DNA from: Streptomyces phaeofaciens
Lineage (GTDB): Bacteria; Actinomycetota; Actinomycetes; Streptomycetales; Streptomycetaceae
Direction: 5' to 3'
Length of the DNA stretch: 64,000 nucleotides
NCBI RefSeq assembly: GCF_014648915.1
Contig: NZ_BMSA01000010.1
Location: forward strand, 124,001-188,000
Position numbers and translations under genes: made by a program. Position 1 is the first letter of the stretch. Every line of letters begins with the position of its first letter. Below are positions 18,823 through 26,002 of the stretch, one piece after another. Under the pieces are notes generated by a model. The model was given only the letters and a program-made list of their open reading frames with translations. It was not told the DNA's origin and made no database searches.

Positions 18823-20165
18823 GCGTTCACCTCCGTGCGGTCGGCCCAGGCCGTCGACCTGGCCGGGTCGAAGGGGCAGCCGCGGCCCGTGATGTGCGCC
18901 TCGTACTCCTCGCGGAAGTACTTGAGCGACGAGAAGATCGGCGAGGCGGCGCCGTCGCCGAGGGCGCAGAACGACTTGCCGTTGATGTTGTCGGCGATGT
19001 CGTTCAGCTTGTCGAGGTCGGACAGCACGCCCTTGCCGGCCTCGATGTCGCGCAGCAACTGCACGAGCCAGTAGGTGCCTTCACGGCACGGTGTGCACTT
19101 GCCGCAGGACTCGTGGGCGTAGAACTCGGTCCAGCGGGTGACGGCGCGCACCACACAGGTCGTCTCGTCGAAGCACTGGAGTGCTTTCGTGCCGAGCATG
19201 GAACCCGCGGCGCCCACTCCTTCGTAGTCAAGAGGGACGTCGAGGTGCTCGTCGGTGAACATCGGCGTCGAGGAACCGCCCGGTGTCCAGAACTTGAGCC
19301 GGTGCCCGGGGCGCATGCCGCCGCTCATCTCCAGGAGCTGGCGGAGGGTGATGCCGAGCGGCGCCTCGTACTGGCCGGGGCTGGCGACGTGGCCGCTGAG
19401 CGAATACAGCGTGAAGCCGGGGGACTTCTCGCTCCCCATCGACCTGAACCAGTCCTTGCCGTTGTTCAGAATCGCGGGAACCGACGCGATCGACTCCACG
19501 TTGTTCACGACAGTGGGGCACGCATAGAGGCCCGCGACGGCAGGGAAAGGAGGACGCAGCCGCGGTTGACCACGGCGGCCCTCGAGCGAGTCCAGCAGCG
19601 CGGTCTCCTCACCGCAGATGTACGCACCCGCGCCCGCGTGCACCGTGATGTCGAGGTCGAGTCCGCTGCCCAGGATGTTCTCGCCGAGGTAGCCCGCCGC
19701 GTAGGCCTCGCGCACGGCCTCGTGTAGCCGCCGCAGAACGGGAACGACCTCACCTCGCAGATAGATGAACGCATGCGAAGACCTGATGGCATAACACGCG
19801 ATCACCATGCCCTCGATGAGGCTGTGCGGGTTCGCGAAGAGGAGCGGGATGTCCTTGCAGGTTCCCGGCTCCGATTCGTCGGCGTTGACAACTAGATAGT
19901 GCGGTTTCCCATCGCCCTGGGGAATGAACTGCCATTTCATTCCCGTCGGGAACCCGGCGCCGCCGCGCCCGCGCAGACCTGATTCCTTGACGTAGGCGAT
20001 CAGGTCGTCCGGAGACATGGCGAGCGCCTTGCGAAGCCCCTCGTACCCCTCGTGCCTGCGGTAGACGTCCAGCGACCAGGACCTGTCCTCGTCCCAGAAG
20101 GCCGACAGAACGGGTGCGAGCAGCTTCTCGGGGCTGTTGCCCTTCAGCTCGGGTGCCAAGGTCAT
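18819..20165 (-). CDS. nuoF: NADH-quinone oxidoreductase subunit F
   Basis: NADH- and FMN-binding subunit of complex I, 448 aa. The nucleotide-binding glycine loop GLRGRGGAGFPTGMKW and the N3 4Fe-4S ligand motif SCGKCTPCREG are intact. It starts one base into the nuoE stop (TGATG). Codon use between about 19190 and 19990 is unlike the rest of the operon: many TAT, TGT, AGG, CTA, GTT and ACT codons occur in a protein that is otherwise fully conserved. This suggests an imported segment. Confidence 0.95.
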   Translation of the reverse strand: MTLAPELKGNSPEKLLAPVLSAFWDEDRSWSLDVYRRHEGYEGLRKALAMSPDDLIAYVKESGLRGRGGAGFPTGMKWQFIPQGDGKPHYLVVNADESEPGTCKDIPLLFANPHSLIEGMVIACYAIRSSHAFIYLRGEVVPVLRRLHEAVREAYAAGYLGENILGSGLDLDITVHAGAGAYICGEETALLDSLEGRRGQPRLRPPFPAVAGLYACPTVVNNVESIASVPAILNNGKDWFRSMGSEKSPGFTLYSLSGHVASPGQYEAPLGITLRQLLEMSGGMRPGHRLKFWTPGGSSTPMFTDEHLDVPLDYEGVGAAGSMLGTKALQCFDETTCVVRAVTRWTEFYAHESCGKCTPCREGTYWLVQLLRDIEAGKGVLSDLDKLNDIADNINGKSFCALGDGAASPIFSSLKYFREEYEAHITGRGCPFDPARSTAWADRTEVNA

Positions 20166-21037
20166 CACTCCCCCTCCTCGGCGGTGGGCCCTGCCGGGTG
20201 CGCAGGGTCGGAGGCCGACGTGTCCTGCGGCGCGTCGTGCGAACTCAGGTGCTCGGTGGGCGACGGCTCGTGCACCGCCCGGTCCTGCGGCTCGTCGTGC
20301 GGCCCGCCGTCCCGCGGGTGGACCACGCGCGCGGGTGCGGTCTCCCCCTTGGCCAGGCGCAGGCCCACCAGCGACGCGGGTCCCGCGCTGCCGCTCGCCT
20401 CGACGGCTCCGTCCCGCTCGTCGGGGAAGCCCGCCAGGATCCGGGCGGTCTCCTTGAAGGTGCACAGCGGAGCCCCGCGCGTGGGCGACACCGTGCGTCC
20501 GATCCGCAGGTCGTCCACCAGGCGCTTCGCGCTCTGCACGGTCTGGTTGTCGAAGAACTCCCAGTTGACCATCACGACCGGCGCGAAGTCGCAGGCCGCG
20601 TTGCACTCGATGTGCTCCAGGGTGATCTTTCCGTCGTCGGTGGTCTCGCCGTTGCCGACGCCGAGGTAGTCCTGGAGCTCCTCGAAGATCGCGTCACCGC
20701 CCATCACCGCGCAGAGGGTGTTGGTGCAGACGCCCACCTGGTAGTCACCGCTCGGCCGGCGCCGGTACATGGTGTAGAAGGTGGCGACCGCGGTCACCTC
20801 GGCCGTGGTCAGGTCCAGTACGTCCGCGCAGAACCGCATCCCGGTGCGCGTGACGTGTCCCTCCTGCGCCTGCACGAGGTGCAGCAACGGCAGGAGCGCG
20901 GACCGGGAGTCGGGGTAGCGGGCGATGATCTCGCGCGCGTCCGCCTCCAGCCGGGTCCGGACGTCGTCCGGGTAGGCGGGCGCGGGCAGTTCCGGCATGC
21001 CCAGGCTGACGCCCCGCTCGGAAGAAGAGGTGGTCAC
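20165..21037 (-). CDS. nuoE: NADH-quinone oxidoreductase subunit E, long C-terminal tail
   Basis: Thioredoxin-fold 2Fe-2S subunit (N1a) of complex I, 290 aa. The cluster cysteines are in CTNTLC and ECNAACD. The catalytic fold ends near residue 195; the remaining roughly 95 residues are a disordered, acidic and His/Pro/Ser-rich tail absent from E. coli NuoE (166 aa). The GTG start at 21037 overlaps the nuoD stop (GTGA); an internal ATG gives MPELPAPAYP. Confidence 0.93.
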   Translation of the reverse strand: MTTSSSERGVSLGMPELPAPAYPDDVRTRLEADAREIIARYPDSRSALLPLLHLVQAQEGHVTRTGMRFCADVLDLTTAEVTAVATFYTMYRRRPSGDYQVGVCTNTLCAVMGGDAIFEELQDYLGVGNGETTDDGKITLEHIECNAACDFAPVVMVNWEFFDNQTVQSAKRLVDDLRIGRTVSPTRGAPLCTFKETARILAGFPDERDGAVEASGSAGPASLVGLRLAKGETAPARVVHPRDGGPHDEPQDRAVHEPSPTEHLSSHDAPQDTSASDPAHPAGPTAEEGE

Positions 21038-22374
21038 CGGTCGACGCCTCCCATCACGGGGTCGAGGGACGCGACGGCGACGATGACGTCGGCGACCTGG
21101 CCGCCCTCGCACATCGCCGCCATCGCCTGAAGGTTGGTGAAGGACGGGTCGCGGAAGTGGACCCGGTAGGGGCGGGTGCCCCCGTCGGACACGGCGTGCA
21201 CCCCGAGTTCGCCCTTGGACGACTCGACGGCCGCGTACGCCTGTCCCGGCGGGACGCGGAAGCCCTCGGTGACCAGCTTGAAGTGGTGGATCAGGGCCTC
21301 CATGGAGGTGCCCATGATCTTCTTGATGTGGTCGAGGGAGTTGCCGAGACCGTCCGGGCCCAGGGCGAGCTGGGCCGGCCAGGCGATCTTCTTGTCGCCG
21401 ACCATGACGGGGCCGGGCTGGAGCCGGTCCAGGCACTGCTCGACGATCCGCACGGACTGGTGCATCTCGGCGACCCGGATGAGGAAGCGGCCGTAGGCGT
21501 CGCAGCTGTCGGTCGTCGGGACGTCGAAGTCGTACGTCTCGTAGCCGCAGTACGGCTGGCTCTTGCGCAGGTCGTGCGGGAGGCCGGCGGAGCGCAGGAC
21601 GGGGCCGGTGGCGCCGAGCGCCATGCAGCCGGCCAGGTCGAGGTAGCCGATGTCCTGGAGGCGGGCCTTGAAGATGGGGTTCCCGGTGGCGAGCTTGTCG
21701 TACTCGGGAAGGTTCTTCTTCATCTTCTTCACGAACTCGCGGATGTGGTCCACCGCGCCGGGCGGCAGGTCCTGCGCGAGTCCGCCGGGGCGGATGTACG
21801 CGTGGTTCATCCGCAGACCCGTGATCAGCTCGTAGATGTCGAGGATCATCTCCCGGTCACGGAAGCCGTAGATCATGACCGTGGTGGCGCCCAGCTCCAT
21901 GCCGCCGGTGGCGATGCACACCAGGTGGGAGGAGATCCGGTTCAGCTCCATCAGGAGCACCCGGATGATCTGGGCCCGCTCGGGGATCTGGTCCTCGATG
22001 CCGAGGAGCTTCTCGACGGCGAGACAGTAGGCGGTCTCGTTGAAGAAGGACGTCAGGTAGTCCATGCGCGTCACGAACGTGGTGCCCTGCGTCCACGTGC
22101 GGAACTCGAGGTTCTTCTCGATGCCGGTGTGCAGGTAGCCGATGCCGCAGCGGGCCTCGGTGACCGTCTCGCCGTCGATCTCCAGGATCAGCCGGAGCAC
22201 GCCGTGGGTGGAGGGGTGCTGGGGGCCCATGTTGACGACGATCCGCTCGTCGTCGGCGCGGGCCGCGGACTGGACGACCTCGTCCCAGTCGCCACCGGTG
22301 ACCGTGTATACGGTGCCCTCGGTGGTCTCGCGCGCCGAAGCGGCCGAGGCCTCGGATGCTGACTGTGTGCTCAC
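21034..22374 (-). CDS. nuoD: NADH-quinone oxidoreductase subunit D
   Basis: 49-kDa-type subunit that lines the quinone site, 446 aa. Family motifs NMGPQHPSTHGVLRL, GYLHTGIEKNLE and the C-terminal FRDPSFTNLQA are intact, including the quinone-site His in GPQHPSTHG. The GTG start at 22374 overlaps the nuoC stop (GTGA). A 45-residue N-terminal leader precedes the core. Confidence 0.95.
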   Translation of the reverse strand: MSTQSASEASAASARETTEGTVYTVTGGDWDEVVQSAARADDERIVVNMGPQHPSTHGVLRLILEIDGETVTEARCGIGYLHTGIEKNLEFRTWTQGTTFVTRMDYLTSFFNETAYCLAVEKLLGIEDQIPERAQIIRVLLMELNRISSHLVCIATGGMELGATTVMIYGFRDREMILDIYELITGLRMNHAYIRPGGLAQDLPPGAVDHIREFVKKMKKNLPEYDKLATGNPIFKARLQDIGYLDLAGCMALGATGPVLRSAGLPHDLRKSQPYCGYETYDFDVPTTDSCDAYGRFLIRVAEMHQSVRIVEQCLDRLQPGPVMVGDKKIAWPAQLALGPDGLGNSLDHIKKIMGTSMEALIHHFKLVTEGFRVPPGQAYAAVESSKGELGVHAVSDGGTRPYRVHFRDPSFTNLQAMAAMCEGGQVADVIVAVASLDPVMGGVDR

Positions 22375-23156
22375 GAGTACGACCTCCGCTGGTCCGGAGC
22401 CGGGATCTGGGCGCCCTTGTACTCGACGGGGATGCCGCCGAGGGGGTAGTCCTTGCGCTGCGGATGGCCCTGCCAGTCGTCCGGCATCATGATCCGCGTC
22501 AGGGCCGGGTGACCGTCGAAGACGATCCCGAAGAAGTCGTAGGTCTCGCGCTCGTGCCAGTCGTTGGTCGGGTACACGGAGACCAGGGACGGGATGTGCG
22601 GCTCGGCGTCCGGGGTGCTGACCTCCAGGCGGATCAGCCGGTTGTGGGTGATCGAGCGCAGGTGGTAGACGGCGTGCAGCTCGCGGCCCTTGTCGTTCGG
22701 GTAGTGGACCCCGCTGACGCCGGTGCACAGTTCGAAGCGCAGGGCCGGGTCGTCGCGCAGGGTGCGGGCGACGCGCAGCAGGTGCTCGCGCTCGATGTGG
22801 AAGGTCAGCTCGCCGCGGTCGACGACCGTCTTCTCGATCGCGTTCTCGGGGAGGAGGCCCTGTTCCTCCAGCGCGCCCTCCAGTTCGTCGGCGACCTCGT
22901 CGAACCAGCCGCCGTAGGGGCGGGCGGCGGGGCCGGGGAGCCGGACGGAGCGGACCAGGCCGCCGTAGCCGGAGGTGTCGCCGCCGTTGTCGGCGCCGAA
23001 CATGCCGCGCTGGACGCGGACCTCCTCGCCGCCCTGGCCGCGCTGGCCGGGGAGGTTGGAGGAGGAGAGGTCCTTCTCGGGGTTCACACCGTTCGCGGAA
23101 CCGTTCCCCCCGTCCGAGGAGCCGTTCGCGCCTTGGGCGCCGTTCGCGTCGCTCAC
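22371..23156 (-). CDS. nuoC: NADH-quinone oxidoreductase subunit C
   Basis: 30-kDa-type subunit of the peripheral arm, 261 aa. The signature ERETYDFFGIVFDGHPALTRIMMPDDWQGHP... (read in two parts) identifies the family. The first 60 residues are a Gly/Asn/Ser-rich low-complexity leader (GNGSANGVN), common in actinomycete NuoC. The GTG start at 23156 overlaps the nuoB stop. Confidence 0.94.
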   Translation of the reverse strand: MSDANGAQGANGSSDGGNGSANGVNPEKDLSSSNLPGQRGQGGEEVRVQRGMFGADNGGDTSGYGGLVRSVRLPGPAARPYGGWFDEVADELEGALEEQGLLPENAIEKTVVDRGELTFHIEREHLLRVARTLRDDPALRFELCTGVSGVHYPNDKGRELHAVYHLRSITHNRLIRLEVSTPDAEPHIPSLVSVYPTNDWHERETYDFFGIVFDGHPALTRIMMPDDWQGHPQRKDYPLGGIPVEYKGAQIPAPDQRRSYS

Positions 23157-23707
23157 CGCAGCAGCCCCTTCATCTCGATCATGGGCAGGGCCTTGAGCGC
23201 CGCTTCCTCCGCCTCGCGGGCCGCTTCCTCGGCGTTCACGCCCAGCTTGGAGTTCTGGATCTTGTGATGGAGCTTGAGGATCGCGTCCAGCAGCATCTCG
23301 GGGCGCGGCGGGCAGCCGGGGAGGTAGATGTCGACGGGCACGATGTGGTCGACGCCCTGGACGATCGCGTAGTTGTTGAACATGCCGCCCGACGAGGCGC
23401 ACACCCCCATGGAGATCACCCACTTCGGGCTGGGCATCTGGTCGTAGACCTGCCTCAGCACCGGCGCCATCTTCTGGCTCACCCGGCCGGCCACGATCAT
23501 CAGGTCGGCCTGGCGCGGTGAGCCGCGGAAGACCTCCATGCCGAAACGCGCCAGGTCGTAGCGGCCCGCGCCCGTGGTCATCATCTCGATGGCACAGCAG
23601 GCGAGGCCGAACGTGGCGGGGAAGACGGACGCCTTGCGCACCCAGCCCGCGGCCTGCTCGACGGTGGTCAGCAGGAAGCCGCTCGGCAGCTTTTCTTCGA
23701 GTCCCAT
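23153..23707 (-). CDS. nuoB: NADH-quinone oxidoreductase subunit B
   Basis: PSST-type subunit holding cluster N2, the last iron-sulfur centre before quinone, 184 aa. The tandem cysteines ACCAIEM, then SMGVCASSGGMFNNY and LPGCPPRPE, supply the ligands. ATG 23707 gives the expected MGLEEKLPSG N-terminus; the gap to nuoA is 13 nt. Confidence 0.95.
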   Translation of the reverse strand: MGLEEKLPSGFLLTTVEQAAGWVRKASVFPATFGLACCAIEMMTTGAGRYDLARFGMEVFRGSPRQADLMIVAGRVSQKMAPVLRQVYDQMPSPKWVISMGVCASSGGMFNNYAIVQGVDHIVPVDIYLPGCPPRPEMLLDAILKLHHKIQNSKLGVNAEEAAREAEEAALKALPMIEMKGLLR

Positions 23708-23720
23708 GGTTAAAGGCCCC

Positions 23721-24080
23721 TCAGTCCCATTCCAGGCCGCCGCGCCGCCAGACGTACGCGTAGGCGACGAAGACGGTGAGCACGAAGAGCAGCATCTCCA
23801 CGAGCCCGAAAACACCCAGGGCGTCGAAGGTGACGGCCCAGGGGTAGAGGAAGACGATCTCGATGTCGAAGACGATGAAAAGCATCGCCGTCAGGTAGTA
23901 CTTGATGGGGAAGCGCCCGCCGCCGGCCGGCGTGGGGGTCGGCTCGATACCGCACTCGTAGGCCTCGAGCTTGGCGCGGTTGTACCGCTTCGGCCCGATC
24001 AGCGTGGCCATGACCACGGAGAAGATCGCAAAGCCTGCCCCGAGGGCTCCCAGTACGAGGATGGGCGCATACGCGTTCAC
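23721..24080 (-). CDS. nuoA: NADH-quinone oxidoreductase subunit A
   Basis: First gene of the complex I operon, a 119-aa membrane protein with three helices. Signatures KLEAYECGIEPTP (with the conserved loop Cys) and FDIEIVFLYPWAV are intact. It starts with GTG preceded by GAGGAGCG. The leader upstream contains a TGTGA-type palindrome about 110 bp away that fits Rex or Crp control of the whole operon. Confidence 0.95.
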   Translation of the reverse strand: MNAYAPILVLGALGAGFAIFSVVMATLIGPKRYNRAKLEAYECGIEPTPTPAGGGRFPIKYYLTAMLFIVFDIEIVFLYPWAVTFDALGVFGLVEMLLFVLTVFVAYAYVWRRGGLEWD

Positions 24081-24187
24081 CGCTCCTCGCTCCTCTCAGT
24101 CGGCACTGACTGCTGGCGATGGCATCGGACTCACATCCGCCTCACGCGCCACGCAAGTCCCGCCCGTCCCGGCGAAGATCGCGAACA

Positions 24188-24203
24188 TGTGAAGCAGGTC
24201 ACA
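24188..24203. promoter_or_regulatory. Rex- or Crp-type operator upstream of nuoA
   Basis: TGTGAAGCAGGTCACA is a near-perfect dyad. It matches the Rex pattern TGTGAA-N4-TTCACA at all but one base and also fits the Crp pattern TGTGA-N6-TCACA. A TAAGAT hexamer on the minus strand (24225-24220) would act as a -10 box just upstream, placing the dyad around +9 to +25 of a nuo transcript. Rex, a redox sensor of the NADH/NAD ratio, is known to control respiratory genes in Streptomyces, which makes it the preferred candidate. Confidence 0.6.
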
Positions 24204-24766
24204 AGCCCAACTGCCTCGCATCTTATGCCCGCCGATCTGTGATCTGCGACACGGGGTATTGCACAAGCTTTGTGATCTCCACCACCTGATGAAGGATCAT
24301 GAAGTCATATCAGCAGTGATCTTCGTACGCGAAGCGTCAGAGTGATCACAAGAAGTGACATTTGCGCTCGTCACCGCAGGCGGCGAGGGTCGTCTCCATA
24401 TCAAGAGGCTTCCCTTGCATGCAAATTGGCGATGGACCGAATGTCCTGATAAAGGATCGCGTTCACACATCAGAGGGACCACCGGGGCGAGGTGTGGACG
24501 CGTGCACGCGTTCACGAGCGGAGCCGGCCGCGATGCGGGCGCGAGACGCGGCCCCTCCGGTAATCGTTCCGTGACCTCCGCCACACTCGCCAGGGCGGCG
24601 GAGAACCGGGCTTGGCCAACGATCCCAACCGATGGTAGGCGCAGGGCAATCCGGACGTAACTACGAAAGCCCATGATCACAGGCTTGAGATGCCTAGTCC
24701 GCAATGTCCGTTACGGCGTCAATAAAGAGCCGAACTCCAGGTGTTCGGGGGCTCCATTGAACAATT
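24204..24766. other. AT-richer divergent regulatory region between nuoA and nlpC
   Basis: No gene is seen in this roughly 560-bp stretch. It holds several GTGATC or TGTGATC words (24239, 24271, 24316, 24342, with an inverted one at 24674), a second weaker Rex-like dyad at 24501-24516 (GTGCACGCGTTCAC core), a 5-4-5 hairpin CTTCG-TACG-CGAAG at 24321-24334, and a hairpin CCGAAC-N7-GTTCGG at 24730-24748 before the nlpC gene. It probably carries both promoters. Confidence 0.5.
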
Positions 24767-24823
24767 GTGGCGCAGCACACGTTTCTTGAAGGTATGGAGG
24801 AGCCCCTGATACCGGTTGGACTC

Positions 24824-25612
24824 ATGTCCCACACCGCTCACATACGCAGCCACCGGAAACCCCGCCGCAGCGCGTCGACGATCGCGATGCGGGCCGGAGT
24901 CGCCAGTGGTGTCCTCGGCACGCTGGCCGTCGCCACGGCGGCCGGTTCGGCCAACGCCGCCGAGCCGGTGACGCAGACGCTCGAACTGCCCGTGCTCACC
25001 GGCGACCTGGCGACGCAGGTCGCGCAGTCCGCCGAAGCCACGCAGCAGGCCGCGGCGAACTACCAGCTCGAGGCCGAGCGTGACGCGGCCGCCGCCGCCG
25101 CGGCCGCAGAAGCCCAGAAGGACCTCGCCGCCGCCAAGAAGGCGGAGGCCACCAAGAAGGCCGAGGAGGCCCGTAAGGCCGCCGCTGAGGCCGCCTCCCG
25201 CTCCGCGGGACGTACGACCCTCTCCACCACCTCGACGACCGCCTCCGCGCCCGCCAGCGGCAGCGTGGCGACCGTCATCTCGTTCCTCAAGGCACAGGTG
25301 GGCGACGCCTACGTCATGGGTGCCACCGGACCCAACGCGTGGGACTGCTCCTCGCTGGTCCAGGCGGCGTTCCGGCAGGTCGGTGTCGACCTGCCGCGAG
25401 TGTCGCAGGACCAGTCGATGTCCGGCACCGACATCCCGCTGTCGCAGATCCAGGTCGGCGACATTCTGTACTGGGGTGGCAAGGGCTCGGCGTACCACGT
25501 GGGCGTCTACATCGGTAACGGCCAGTACCTGGACGCGGCCAACCCCTCCAAGGGTGTCGTCATCCAGGACCTGTCGGGTTACCCGGCGAGCGGCGCGGTG
25601 CGGGTGCTCTGA
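24824..25612 (+). CDS. Secreted NlpC/P60 peptidoglycan hydrolase
   Basis: Exported cell-wall endopeptidase, 262 aa, likely cutting peptide stems of peptidoglycan. A Sec-type signal peptide ends near ANAAEP (residue about 45). Residues about 60-130 form an Ala/Lys/Glu-rich coiled coil (AEAQKDLAAAKKAEATKKAEEARKAA, read in parts), followed by a Ser/Thr linker and the NlpC/P60 domain. The catalytic Cys is in AWDCSSLVQAAF and the His in AYHVGVYIG. ATG 24824 was chosen as it begins the signal peptide; ATG 24794 is possible. A terminator follows. Confidence 0.9.
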   Translation: MSHTAHIRSHRKPRRSASTIAMRAGVASGVLGTLAVATAAGSANAAEPVTQTLELPVLTGDLATQVAQSAEATQQAAANYQLEAERDAAAAAAAAEAQKDLAAAKKAEATKKAEEARKAAAEAASRSAGRTTLSTTSTTASAPASGSVATVISFLKAQVGDAYVMGATGPNAWDCSSLVQAAFRQVGVDLPRVSQDQSMSGTDIPLSQIQVGDILYWGGKGSAYHVGVYIGNGQYLDAANPSKGVVIQDLSGYPASGAVRVL

Positions 25613-25646
25613 CCCACGGGTGCCGTTCGGGCACCCCACGGACCGC

Positions 25647-25679
25647 AAGGGCCGCAGCCGCTCGGGGGCCGCGGCCCTT
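25647..25679 (+). terminator. Terminator after nlpC
   Basis: AAGGGCCGC (25647-25655) and GCGGCCCTT (25671-25679) form a 9-bp stem with a 15-nt loop, 35 nt beyond the stop codon, in a convergent intergenic region. Confidence 0.7.
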
Positions 25680-25708
25680 CGGGCTGCCCTTTTCAGGGAG
25701 CCGACGCG

Positions 25709-25730
25709 GGTGTCCGACATGTCGGACACC
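25709..25730. repeat. Perfect 22-bp palindrome
   Basis: GGTGTCCGACA is followed directly by its reverse complement, with no spacer. It lies between two convergent genes, beyond the nlpC terminator, so it is not needed as a terminator loop. It looks like a protein-binding site or an extruding cruciform; the function is unknown. Confidence 0.7.
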
Positions 25731-25830
25731 TCGTCAATCCGGTGTCGATGCCACGGCAGACGCCGTCCGCACGCGGGGCACTCCGCCGCGGCGCCCGGCA
25801 CGGGCCGACCCGACGCCGGCCACCCGGCAA

Positions 25831-25866
25831 GGCGCCCGGCACGGCACCCGGCACGGCACCCGGCAC
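25831..25866. repeat. Three tandem 12-bp repeats in a GC-rich noncoding tract
   Basis: The unit GGCACCCGGCAC occurs three times head to tail (first copy with one change). It sits in a low-complexity stretch (about 25740-26000) also rich in CCCCGC/GAGCCCCG words. No gene is credible here. The tract lies downstream of the geranylgeranyl-reductase gene and may hold its terminator (CCCCC-N6-GGGGG at 25983-25998). Confidence 0.6.
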
Positions 25867-26002
25867 GGCCGCCGCTCGCCGGGCCGCCGCCCCGCCGAGC
25901 CCCGGAGAGCCGCGCCCCGCAGAGCCCCGCGGGGCCCAGCCCCGCAGGGCCGCGCCCCGCGGAGCCGGCAGCGCCGACAGGACCCCCAGGGCCGGGGGCC
26001 CC

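Noticed and set aside
24204..24823. c-di-AMP (ydaO) riboswitch before the NlpC/P60 gene
   Set aside because: Some Streptomyces cell-wall hydrolase genes have one, but the conserved ydaO core could not be found in this gap.
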